Part shown: positions 32,915-41,410 of the stretch, piece after piece
How positions within the stretch are numbered: position 1 is the stretch's first letter
Layout: each line of letters starts with the position of its first letter
Source: CAWAND01 sp963807065
GTDB taxonomy: Bacteria; Chloroflexota; Anaerolineae; Anaerolineales; E44-bin32
Reading direction: 5' to 3'
Assembly: GCA_963807065.1 (NCBI GenBank)
Contig: CAWDZQ010000001.1
Location: 248,001-312,000 of the forward strand
Length of the DNA stretch: 64,000 bases
Program-made: the position numbers and the translations under genes
Notes under the pieces: model-generated
What the model was told of the DNA's origin: nothing
Seen by the model: only the letters and a program-made list of their open reading frames with translations
Database searches by the model: none

Positions 32915-34591
32915 ATGATGAGCCACTTCGAGATCGAGTGCCTTGATTGCGGGCAGCGATCTGCCGGCAAGCCGCTGGCCCTCGCCTGCCCTCATTGCGG
33001 CAGCGAATGGATCGAAGCGCGCTACGACCTTGCGGCGGTCTCCCCAGATTTGGTTGCCAGGGCCAGAAACCGTCCCTTCGACCTCTGGCGCTACCGCGAG
33101 GTCCTCCCGCTCCATTCCCACAACCCCCTGCTCGTAATGGGCGACGGCGGCACGCCCCTCTTCCCCGCCACCAATCTGGGGATGATGCTCGGCTTGAACC
33201 ACCTGTACATCAAAGATGAGCGGCAGGGAGCGACGGCATCTTTCAAGGATCGGCAGGCGGCGGTCACCATGGCCGCACTCAAGGAGGCCGGCGTCACCGA
33301 AGCCGTCGTGGCGTCCACCGGGAATGTGGCCATTGCCTATTCGGCTTACGGAGCTCGCGCCGGAATCAAGGTCTGGGCCTTCCTGACCAGCCTGGTCCCG
33401 GCCGCCAAGATGCACGAGGTGGCGCTGTATGGGACGCAGGTGGTCAAGGTGACCAGCACCTACGATCAGGCCAAGCACCTGGCCGCCGAATTCGCACGCA
33501 AGAAGGGCCTGTATCTTGACCGCAGTGTCCGCAGCGTGCTTAATGTCGAAGCCATGAAGACCATGGCCTATGAAATCGCCGAACAGTTGGGGGCCGTTTA
33601 TGGCGAGGTGGTCGACGAGAGCCCGCCTGCCTGCTGGCGCTCCCCGGATTGGTACCTTCAGTCGGTGAGCGGGGGGATCGGCCCAGTGGGCGTGAGCAAA
33701 GGTTTCATGGAGCTGATGGCCATGGGGTTGACCGCCAGGGTCCCCGCCCTGGGGATCATCCAGGCCGCTGGATGTGCGCCCATGGTACACGCGTGGCAAG
33801 CCGGGACAGACGAAGCGGAACCCATCACGATGCCGACGACCCACATTTCTACCCTCAGTACCGGGGATCCTGGGCGCGCCTATAGCCTGCTCCGAGAACG
33901 CCTCTCGACTTACGGGGGGACGATGGAAAGCGTCACCGACGAAGAGGCGTTTAAGGCAATGCACCTGCTGGCCAAGATGGAGGGCCTGTCGGTCGAACCT
34001 GCCGCCGGTGTCGCCTTCGCCGGGCTGATCAAACTGGTGCAGCTGGGAGTTATCGGCGCCGACGAAATTGTGGTGGTCAACTGCTCGGGGCACACGCTGC
34101 CCATCGAGGAAGAGCTCCTGCAAGAGGGCTGGGCGGAGGCTATCGACTTGCCTGAAGGCGAATTCCCAGCCTCACCCCAAGAGGGCCTCCTGGCGGCTCT
34201 GGCCAGGCTCGACCGGCGTCGCACGCGCAGCGTCCTGATCGTGGATGACCACCCGGACGCCCGCCGCTTGATCCGCCGCATCCTGCAGGCCCATGGCAGC
34301 TATTCAGTACGCGAGGTGGGGTCCGGCCCTGAAGCACTGGCCGACGCTCGAGATCATCCCCCCGATCTGGTGATTCTCGATCTCATGATGCCCGAGATGG
34401 ACGGATTCGAGGTCCTTGATCGCTTGAAAGATGAGCCAGCGACCCACCGGGTGCCGGTGATTGTCGTGACCGCCAAGGACTTGACTTTGGAAGAGAAGAA
34501 GCGCCTGGAAGGTCAGATTTCCCGGCTGATGACCAAAGGGGATTTCCTCAACGAAGATCTCTTGGAGGAAATCAGCAAAGCGCTGAACTAG
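32915..34591 (+). CDS. Threonine-synthase-like PLP enzyme fused to a C-terminal receiver domain
   Basis: 558 residues. An N-terminal zinc ribbon (CLDCGQ and CPHCGSEW) is followed by a fold type II PLP enzyme: GDGGTPLFPA, the lysine motif ATASFKDRQAAV, VASTGNVAIAYSAYGARAG and the C-terminal VVNCSGHTLP. The first about 430 residues are like threonine synthase (O-phosphohomoserine to threonine). Residues from about 435 form a complete receiver: SVLIVDDHPDARRL, phospho-site VILDLMMPEMDGF, VVTAKD, MTKGD. The reading frame is uninterrupted, and the gene starts 17 bp after the kinase stop. I know of no established protein with this pairing. A kinase-controlled biosynthetic enzyme or a recruited sensor is possible. 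Confidence 0.85.
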   Translation: MMSHFEIECLDCGQRSAGKPLALACPHCGSEWIEARYDLAAVSPDLVARARNRPFDLWRYREVLPLHSHNPLLVMGDGGTPLFPATNLGMMLGLNHLYIKDERQGATASFKDRQAAVTMAALKEAGVTEAVVASTGNVAIAYSAYGARAGIKVWAFLTSLVPAAKMHEVALYGTQVVKVTSTYDQAKHLAAEFARKKGLYLDRSVRSVLNVEAMKTMAYEIAEQLGAVYGEVVDESPPACWRSPDWYLQSVSGGIGPVGVSKGFMELMAMGLTARVPALGIIQAAGCAPMVHAWQAGTDEAEPITMPTTHISTLSTGDPGRAYSLLRERLSTYGGTMESVTDEEAFKAMHLLAKMEGLSVEPAAGVAFAGLIKLVQLGVIGADEIVVVNCSGHTLPIEEELLQEGWAEAIDLPEGEFPASPQEGLLAALARLDRRRTRSVLIVDDHPDARRLIRRILQAHGSYSVREVGSGPEALADARDHPPDLVILDLMMPEMDGFEVLDRLKDEPATHRVPVIVVTAKDLTLEEKKRLEGQISRLMTKGDFLNEDLLEEISKALN

Positions 34592-34611
34592 CTTTGTCAA
34601 CGAGTGCGTTC

Positions 34612-35631
34612 ATGAGCGAGCGGTCAACCACACCCCACGGCATCCCTTTGGCGGCAGCATCGGCGCTCTTCCTGGGACTTTCTCCCGTCTTCGGAAAGCA
34701 GGCCATCCTGGCCGGAATGTCGCCCCTGGCCGTGGTCGCCGTCCGCACGGCGGGAGCGGCCGGGCTGTTGATCCTCATCATGGGCCTTTTCCAGCGCCGT
34801 TTCCTGTACATTTACCCTTTGGGATTTGTGGGGTGCATGATCGCCGGGGGCCTCAACGGGATTGGCTCCCTGCTCTACTATTCCGCCTTGGCCAGGATCG
34901 ACGCCAGCCTGGGCCAGCTACTCTATTCCCTCTATCCCGTGTTCGTCGCCGTCCTGCTCTACCTGGACGGCCACCGCTACTCGCCACGCACGATGCTTCG
35001 CCTGGGGCTGAGCGTGCCGGCGGTGCTCCTGCTTTCGTGGGCCCCCTCAGGGCAAGTCGATGTCCTCGGCGTGGGCCTGATGCTTGGGGCCAGCCTGCTG
35101 TACGCCGTGCATATCCCCATCAATCAACGGGTGCTCTTCGAAGCGCCGGCGCCGACCGTGACACTCTATACCCTCTTGGCCATGACTCTCACCGTGGTGC
35201 TGGCTCTGGTGCTCTTCGACCCGGGAGCGTCCCCAGCGCCAGTGGAAGCGCTGGTACCCATCGTCGGTTTGACCACGGTGACCTTTCTCAGCCGGGCGAC
35301 ACTCTTCGCCGGGGTCAAACGGATCGGTGGGCTGGAAACGTCGCTCATCGGCCTGGGAGAGCTTCTGGTAACTCTCCTTTTGGCCGGATGGTGGCTGGGT
35401 GAGAGCTTGATGCCTCAGCAGTGGATCGGGGCCCTCCTGCTGGCCGGGATCTTGTTGATGGCGTTTCGGGGCCGAAGCGACCGCCCGCCGGGGGTCGCCG
35501 GCCGTGGGTGGCTCCACTGGCTCCTGCCGCCAGGCGCGGCGGAGGTCGCCCAACAGGCCTTGTTGAGCGACGATCCGTCCACCTCACCTTCTGAGACAAT
35601 CCCTGAAGGCGAGGCCTCAATCGACGGCTAA
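34612..35631 (+). CDS. EamA/DMT-family transporter
   Basis: 339 residues with ten predicted membrane helices in two EamA repeats. GLNGIGSLLYYSALARIDASLGQLLYSLYPVFVAVLLYLDG is typical of the first repeat and GLETSLIGLGELLVTLLLAGWWLGE of the second. A hydrophilic tail follows. The family exports metabolites such as amino acids or nucleobases. No substrate can be given. The ATG at 34612 is preferred over an upstream TTG. It lies 20 bp after the threonine-synthase-like gene, so export of an amino acid made by that enzyme is conceivable. Confidence 0.85.
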   Translation: MSERSTTPHGIPLAAASALFLGLSPVFGKQAILAGMSPLAVVAVRTAGAAGLLILIMGLFQRRFLYIYPLGFVGCMIAGGLNGIGSLLYYSALARIDASLGQLLYSLYPVFVAVLLYLDGHRYSPRTMLRLGLSVPAVLLLSWAPSGQVDVLGVGLMLGASLLYAVHIPINQRVLFEAPAPTVTLYTLLAMTLTVVLALVLFDPGASPAPVEALVPIVGLTTVTFLSRATLFAGVKRIGGLETSLIGLGELLVTLLLAGWWLGESLMPQQWIGALLLAGILLMAFRGRSDRPPGVAGRGWLHWLLPPGAAEVAQQALLSDDPSTSPSETIPEGEASIDG

Positions 35632-35644
35632 ACTGTCGCTGTGC

Positions 35645-35650
35645 TATACT
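35645..35650 (+). promoter_or_regulatory. -10 element upstream of argF
   Basis: TATACT 38 bp before the argF start, in the gap after the EamA gene. No clear -35 element. Confidence 0.5.
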
Positions 35651-35688
35651 CCCCGCGACCCACCCAGACACGCTTGGAGACTGCCTGA

Positions 35689-36606
35689 ATGCGCCACTTC
35701 CTATCGCTGGCCGACTACGCCCACGATGAGCTCACCGACATCCTAAATTTGGCTATCCGCATGAAGGATGAGTGGCGCCATGGCGGGAATCCGCCCATGC
35801 TCAAGGACAAAGTCCTGGCGATGGTGTTTCAGAAACCCAGCCTGCGGACACGAGTGTCGTTCGACATGGCCATGCGCCACCTGGGGGGTGACGCCCTTTA
35901 CCTTTCACCAAGCGAAATTGGGCTCGGCCAGCGCGAATCGATCGCGGATGTCAGCCGGGTGCTCTCGGGTTATGTCCAGGTGGTTATGGCGCGCGTGTTC
36001 GAACATGAGCACATCCTTGAACTGGCCCGCTATTCCAGCGTGCCGGTCATCAACGGACTGAGCGATTTCAATCATCCCTGTCAGGCAATGGCCGATATGC
36101 TCACCATCCTGGAGCGCTTCGGACAACTCAAGGGCCTTAAGATGACTTACATCGGTGACGGGAACAATGTGGCGGTCTCCCTCGCCTTTGCCTGCATGAG
36201 CCTGGGAATCGACTTCACCATCGCCGCTCCAGAAGGGTATGCCCTGCCCTCCCGCGCCTTGGCGATGGCGGAAGAGATGGCCCAAGAGAGCGGCGCTTCG
36301 CTTCACCAGGTCCACGACCCACAGGCCGCCGTCGAAGGTGTGCACGTGATTTACACCGACACCTGGGTCAGCATGGGCAAGGAGGACGAGGCTCAAGGAC
36401 GCCGAGAGGTCTTCCAGCCTTATCAGGTCAACGGGGCCCTTGTCGACCTGGCCGAGCCGTCGGCGATCGTCATGCACTGCCTTCCCGCCCACCGAGGCGA
36501 AGAAATCACCGACCAGGTCGCCGATGGCCCTCATTCGGTGATCTTCCAACAGGCCGAGAACCGGCTCCACGCACAAAAGGCAATCCTGGCAACCCTGCTG
36601 ACCTAG
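35689..36606 (+). CDS. argF: Ornithine carbamoyltransferase
   Basis: 305 residues. Carbamoyl phosphate site SLRTRVSFDMAM (usual S-T-R-T-R, here Leu for Thr), FNHPCQAMADMLTI, and the ornithine site with MHCLPAHRGEEIT. The reaction forms citrulline from ornithine and carbamoyl phosphate in arginine synthesis. Full length for the family. No other arg genes are adjacent. Own promoter likely (TATACT at 35645). Confidence 0.95.
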   Translation: MRHFLSLADYAHDELTDILNLAIRMKDEWRHGGNPPMLKDKVLAMVFQKPSLRTRVSFDMAMRHLGGDALYLSPSEIGLGQRESIADVSRVLSGYVQVVMARVFEHEHILELARYSSVPVINGLSDFNHPCQAMADMLTILERFGQLKGLKMTYIGDGNNVAVSLAFACMSLGIDFTIAAPEGYALPSRALAMAEEMAQESGASLHQVHDPQAAVEGVHVIYTDTWVSMGKEDEAQGRREVFQPYQVNGALVDLAEPSAIVMHCLPAHRGEEITDQVADGPHSVIFQQAENRLHAQKAILATLLT

Positions 36607-36664
36607 CCCTTCAGCTAAAATGTACCCTGCGGGCGTTGGAACGGCCTGCGGCCCGCACCATCAA

Positions 36665-36682
36665 TTGTGAGAATTTTCACAA
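36665..36682. promoter_or_regulatory. CRP-like palindrome before pyk
   Basis: TTGTGA-N6-TCACAA, the CRP/FNR-superfamily pattern. It overlaps the start of the AAGGAGG ribosome binding site of pyk, so bound protein (or the hairpin in RNA) would interfere with expression. The same pattern is at 46760 and 62658. Confidence 0.5.
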
Positions 36683-36694
36683 GGAGGCCGGAGC

Positions 36695-38161
36695 ATGCTG
36701 CGTCGCGCCAAGATACTGGCCACTCTGGGGCCGGCCTGTGCATCGGAAGACCAAATCCACCGGCTGGCGGATGCCGGCATGGACGGCGCCCGTCTCAATT
36801 TCTCGCATGGTACCCATGAAGACCACGCCAAGGTGATCGAGCGTGTGCGCAAGATCTCAGGTGAGCTCCATCGCCCTATCGCCGTGGTGCAGGACCTGCA
36901 GGGACCCAAGCTGCGGACGGGCGCGCTGCCCGACCACAAGCCGGTGGAGCTGAAACAGGGCGCCACCCTTACGCTGACCACCGAGCCGGCCATTGGGTCG
37001 GCCCAGAAGCTGTATGTGAATTATGAGCACCTTCCCAAGGATGTCCGAGAGGGAGACCAGATCTTGCTCGACGACGGCCGGATCGAACTTAAGGTCCTGG
37101 CAGTGGAAGGGCACTCCGTGACCACGCAAGTGATCGTTGGGGGGCCGATCGGCGAACACAAGGGTCTCAACCTGCCCGGCGTCGCCCTATCAGCGCCATC
37201 GCTGACTGAAAAAGACCGGGATGATTTGATGTTCGGGCTCGAAGAAGGTGTAGACATGGTCGCCATGTCGTTCATCCGCCGGCCCGAGGACGTCCAGAGC
37301 CTGAGGCGGACCATTGAGTCTCGTCGTCAGGCCGCCGTTCGCCTGCCGTTGATCAGCAAGCTGGAGCGGCGCGAGGCGATCGACAACCTGAACGACATCC
37401 TGGCGGCCTCGGACGGGGTCATGGTGGCGCGCGGGGATCTGGGTGTGGAGATGGCCGCCGAACAGGTACCTTCGCTGCAAAAGAGGATCATTTCCCTGGC
37501 CAACGCCCGCCAGCGGCTGGTGATCACGGCTACCCAAATGCTGGAATCCATGATCCGCGAGCCGCGCCCCACTCGAGCCGAGGCTTCCGATGTGGCCAAC
37601 GCCGTCTTTGACGGATCGGACGTCTTGATGCTCTCAGGGGAGACCGCATCGGGCGCCTACCCTATTCGCGCCGTGGAGACCATGGGGCGCATCATCATGG
37701 ATGCCGAGGCGCACGCCATTGAATGGGGTTTCCGCCCTGGGGACGATGAACAAAAGACCGAAGACGATGCCGTGGCGACGACGCAGGCTGCCAGGGCATT
37801 GGCTGAAGACCGGGATGCCCGCGCCATCGCCGTGTTCACCCGCTCGGGTCGGACTGCGCTTCTCATGTCGAAGACCAGGCCCAGGACTCCCGTCCTCGGA
37901 CTGACTCCGGAGCCGAGGACGTTCAACCTGATGGCCCTCTACTGGGGCGTGCAGCCCTGCTTGATACCGATGGCCAATTCGGTGGAAGACATGGTGGCCC
38001 GGATGGAAGACGCCCTGCACCAAAACACAGAAGTCAAGGACGGGGATCGAGTGGTGCTGGTGGCCAGTCTGCCCGTGGGCGCCTTGGGGCCGGCTAATCT
38101 GACCTATCTTCACACCGTCGGCGGGCCCTTCGTAGCCGGCCAAGCCCAGACCTATACCTGA
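36695..38161 (+). CDS. pyk: Pyruvate kinase
   Basis: 488 residues. Starts MLRRAKILATLGPACAS. Contains GMDGARLNFSHGTHEDH, the active-site region RGDLGVEM, and ITATQMLESMIREPRPTRAEASDVANAVFDGSD. A C-terminal domain of about 110 residues follows. It catalyses the last ATP-forming step of glycolysis. Ribosome binding site AAGGAGG eight bases before ATG. Possibly controlled by a CRP-like regulator, judging from the palindrome beside the ribosome binding site. Confidence 0.97.
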   Translation: MLRRAKILATLGPACASEDQIHRLADAGMDGARLNFSHGTHEDHAKVIERVRKISGELHRPIAVVQDLQGPKLRTGALPDHKPVELKQGATLTLTTEPAIGSAQKLYVNYEHLPKDVREGDQILLDDGRIELKVLAVEGHSVTTQVIVGGPIGEHKGLNLPGVALSAPSLTEKDRDDLMFGLEEGVDMVAMSFIRRPEDVQSLRRTIESRRQAAVRLPLISKLERREAIDNLNDILAASDGVMVARGDLGVEMAAEQVPSLQKRIISLANARQRLVITATQMLESMIREPRPTRAEASDVANAVFDGSDVLMLSGETASGAYPIRAVETMGRIIMDAEAHAIEWGFRPGDDEQKTEDDAVATTQAARALAEDRDARAIAVFTRSGRTALLMSKTRPRTPVLGLTPEPRTFNLMALYWGVQPCLIPMANSVEDMVARMEDALHQNTEVKDGDRVVLVASLPVGALGPANLTYLHTVGGPFVAGQAQTYT

Positions 38162-38179
38162 ATCACTGCTGCAGGAGGA

Positions 38180-39356
38180 TCACCCGAACATCCCCGAAGG
38201 GCGTGACTCGTCCCCGTGTGCCTCGGGTTCAGAGGCGTTATCCAGCTCGACGTGCGCCGGTTCACCAGGTATCCTTTGGTCCGAATCCGGTCTGACCAGC
38301 ACCCCGAGCAGGGTCAGGACACCGGCGGCCCCGCTCTCTATAATCGACTGGCGGAAGAAAGCGCTGATCGCCGTTTGGTACCCCTGCCTGGCGATACCGG
38401 AGATCGCATCATGCAGGGCGATCGGCAAGCTTCCCGCCGACGATACCAGGTTGGCATCCAGCCAGGTCGCCCCAATAGTCGCTCCCAACGCCGCCAGAGC
38501 AGTGCCCACCAGACCTCCGGCAAGCAAGGAAATGCCCCACCAGCGAAACAGACCCGGCCAGGACCGGACAACAAGGGCCACGATCACTCCCAGGAGCGAG
38601 GCCGGCACCAGCCAGAGCCAATTCGCCAGAAGCCTGAGATTGATCAGCAAACGTTTGGCCTGCTGAAACTCATCGGCTGATCCGGGCGCGGACAGATCAA
38701 TGACCGCGAGCGTTGCCGGCATGCTTTGCACTTCGTTCTCAAGGCCGACGACCATGAGTTGCCGGTACAGCCCGGCCATCGGCTTTGAGGGGCGGCATGC
38801 GACGAGGGGCGGTGTGGCGCCCGATCGCAGCGCCGAGTTCGATCTGCGCTTGTTGTTCGGCGGTGCATGCCGGCCAGGTGCTCCAGATCAGATCAATGAG
38901 GTCTGCTGCACCACCGTCTAGCAGCCCTTGCCGAATGGGGACAAGCTCGACGGTCAGCTCCGGGGCCACACCATCCCCATTAAGCCAGGCAAAGAAGTCG
39001 GTGATCAGCCGTTCAAGCTGTGTCTGCGCCCAATCCGGGGGCACCACGATATCGGCTGCAGCCTGCCGCTGCTGATCATCGGCGTAGGTCATCAATCGGC
39101 CGAAGTCGGAAGCCGTCAGTTGGCCGTTCGTCTCTCTTGAAAACATGCCCTGGATAACCAACTGCCGCAGCAGCCCCGAGTCGATGAGGTGGTCTGAGAA
39201 GATGGTCGTGACTGTCCTCGGCGCAAAAAGAACGCTTCCAGCAGCGCGCACCGCCAAGGCCAAAGGCAGGCTTACCGCAATCGCTCCTGCCAAGAGTAGG
39301 GCCACCCATCGGGTGGGCCCGTATCTGAATCGTTGATGATTTGGGCGCGACCCCAT
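38180..39356 (-). CDS. Membrane protein of unknown function, one frameshift
   Basis: An N-terminal membrane helix (WVALLLAGAIAVSLPLALAV) precedes an outside domain of about 240 residues. The frame changes near 38800 in a C run, and the second part has a coiled region, two membrane helices (LLANWLWLVPASLLGVIVALVV and ISLLAGGLVGTALAALGATIG), a late helix and an acidic tail. One base repaired gives about 392 residues. I recognise no family. It is convergent with pyk. Confidence 0.6.
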
Positions 39357-39366
39357 GACCTGTGCC

Positions 39367-40281
39367 TCACCCCCCTGCCGGTGGCTTTACAGCCACATCT
39401 TGTTTGGATGCCGCTCGGCTCACCAGCAAGACACTCATCACGATCATCACGCCACCTAGCCAAAAAGCTGGTGGAAGCCTTTCCCCCAGCAAGGTCGTTC
39501 CCAGGCCCACCCCCACCAAAGGTTGAGCGAAGAACAGCAACGACACCACGCCTGCATCCAACGTGGCCAATGCGTGATTCCACAGGGTCATCGCCAAGGC
39601 GGTCGACACCACGCCCAGGTACAGAATCCCCAGCCAGATCGGCAGACTGAGCGGGCCGACAGAAGCCCCTTGAAGTTCAAGCACCGCGGCGGGGCCTGAC
39701 AGGACCAACCCACCCATGAAGCCCAGCAAACTGAGCGACAGCACCGAAAGCCTCTGGCTGGCCCATTTGACAAGCACCGAAAACAATCCCCAGGTCAGGG
39801 CAGCTCCCAGCAGCGCCAGGTTTCCCCAGAAAGCGCTGGCGTCGAACCGGGCCGCAGATGGGTCGACGACGACCACAATGCCCAGAGTTGCCAAGACGAG
39901 TGCTGTCAGCCGTCTGGCGGTTGTCCGCTCCCCCAGGAGCCAAATGGCAAATCCAACCATGAAAGCTGGCGAAGCAGATGTGACCAGGGCTGCATTGGAA
40001 GCGTTCGACAATTTGGTGCCTATGAATTGCAGGCCCAACGAGAGGCCGAACCCGAGGGCCCCTATCCCAAGGGCAGCCGCCACGCTGCGGAGATCACCTC
40101 TCCCCCGGGAGGCGGGCCGCGCCAGCCAGATGGCCCCGATCACGATCATTCCCAACAGCAGCCTCAAACTGAGTAGACTCAAAGGCGGCACTACATCGAG
40201 GACGACCTTGCTGACGACATACATGCCGCCCCAGATGGCTGCGGCGGTCAGACCCGCAGTGACACCAAGCAGGTTCTTCAT
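39367..40281 (-). CDS. EamA/DMT-family transporter
   Basis: 304 residues, ten membrane helices, two EamA repeats. GVTAGLTAAAIWGGMYVVSKVVLDVVPPLSLLSLRLLLG is a typical first helix pair, and FFAQPLVGVGLGTTLLGERLPPAFWLGGVMIVMSVLLV the last. Substrate unknown. Not closely similar to the EamA protein at 34612. It follows the korB terminator on the same strand and must have its own promoter. Confidence 0.85.
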   Translation of the reverse strand: MKNLLGVTAGLTAAAIWGGMYVVSKVVLDVVPPLSLLSLRLLLGMIVIGAIWLARPASRGRGDLRSVAAALGIGALGFGLSLGLQFIGTKLSNASNAALVTSASPAFMVGFAIWLLGERTTARRLTALVLATLGIVVVVDPSAARFDASAFWGNLALLGAALTWGLFSVLVKWASQRLSVLSLSLLGFMGGLVLSGPAAVLELQGASVGPLSLPIWLGILYLGVVSTALAMTLWNHALATLDAGVVSLLFFAQPLVGVGLGTTLLGERLPPAFWLGGVMIVMSVLLVSRAASKQDVAVKPPAGG

Positions 40282-40323
40282 CGCTCACCACCTGCGGATT
40301 ATACCCAGCCTGGCCCGCTGAAA

Positions 40324-40354
40324 AAGCAAAGCGGCACAGGCCAGCCTGTGCCGC
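40324..40354 (-). terminator. Intrinsic terminator of the korAB operon
   Basis: Read on the minus strand, a perfect 10-bp stem GCGGCACAGG/CCTGTGCCGC around CTGG is followed by TTTGCTTTTT. Confidence 0.9.
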
Positions 40355-40382
40355 TCATGAGTTGTGGTTTTGGGCGGTCGGC

Positions 40383-41408
40383 TTAGGCAAATTCGGCCAT
40401 GACGTTCGCCAAGCTGTCCTGCGAAGGGCGCAGCTTCTCCGGCGGCAGGCTTGCCAGGGGCTCATCGGGAAGATTTTCGGACTCCGGCAGGGGGGGCTGA
40501 TCGTGGTTCACGTAAAGCAGACCGGTGATCAGCTTCTGGCTTGTCCGGGCGTCTTCCAACAGTTGCGTTGCCTGCATCCGGTCGGTGGGATCGTAGTCCC
40601 GGTCCAGCTTCTGGAGCACCAGGGTCGAGCCATCGTGCAGCTTGACGCTGATGGTCTCACCGGGCTCGTAGTCGACCTTGATCTCCTCCCGCGCAGGCAC
40701 GTAAGTGACGTCATGGAGCGGAGTCTCGTGCTCCTTGCCCCAGCTATAGCTCTTGGTCGATTCGTCTCGGTTGTTGAAAGTCACGCACGGGCTGATGATG
40801 TCCAAGACGGCCGTGCCTTCATATGAAACGGCGGCCTTGATGAGTTCTTTAACTTGTTTCGGGTCACCGGCGAAGGACCGGGCCACAAAGCCGCAGTTGG
40901 CAGCCAGTGCCTGCAGACACAAATCCACCGGCATGAACGGGTTGGTGCCCTGTTTCTTCAGCGACTGGCCCTTGTCGGCCGTGGCGGAAAACTGGCCCTT
41001 GGTGAGACCGTAGACGCCGTTGTTCTCTATGATGTAGACCAGGGGCGGGTTGCGGCGCATCATGTGGATGAACTGGCCCACACCGATACTGGCCGTGTCG
41101 CCATCGCCGCTGACCCCAATGGCTTTCAACGTGCGGTTGGCCATGATGGCGCCCGTCCCAAGGCTCGGCATGCGCCCATGGAGGCTGTTGAACCCGTGGG
41201 AGCGTCCTAAGAAATAGGCCGGACTCTTGCTGGAGCAGCCGATTCCGGACAGCTTGATAATCTCCTCCGGCGGAATTGACATTTCATAACAAGCGGCCAT
41301 GATTTGGCTCGAGATCGAGTTGTGCCCACAGCCCTGGCAGAGGGTTGTCGGCCGCCCCTTGTAATCCGATTTCTGCAATCCAACGAGGTTGACCGTCGCC
41401 GTCGCCAT
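40383..41408 (-). CDS. korB: 2-oxoacid:ferredoxin oxidoreductase, beta subunit
   Basis: 341 residues. Thiamine diphosphate-binding subunit with LCQGCGHNSISSQI, GIGCSSKSPAYFLG, GDGDTASIG and IENNGVYGLTKGQFS. With the alpha subunit it oxidises a 2-oxoacid, most likely 2-oxoglutarate, to the acyl-CoA and reduces ferredoxin, or runs in reverse. No separate iron-sulfur delta subunit is encoded nearby. The start ATG at 41408 follows the korA stop (41411-41413) by two bases. Confidence 0.93.
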   Translation of the reverse strand: MATATVNLVGLQKSDYKGRPTTLCQGCGHNSISSQIMAACYEMSIPPEEIIKLSGIGCSSKSPAYFLGRSHGFNSLHGRMPSLGTGAIMANRTLKAIGVSGDGDTASIGVGQFIHMMRRNPPLVYIIENNGVYGLTKGQFSATADKGQSLKKQGTNPFMPVDLCLQALAANCGFVARSFAGDPKQVKELIKAAVSYEGTAVLDIISPCVTFNNRDESTKSYSWGKEHETPLHDVTYVPAREEIKVDYEPGETISVKLHDGSTLVLQKLDRDYDPTDRMQATQLLEDARTSQKLITGLLYVNHDQPPLPESENLPDEPLASLPPEKLRPSQDSLANVMAEFA

Positions 41409-41410
41409 GA

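Noticed and set aside
32804..34123. Long minus-strand reading frame opposite the threonine-synthase-like gene
   Set aside because: Composition is His/Gly/Arg-rich and the plus strand has complete PLP-enzyme motifs.
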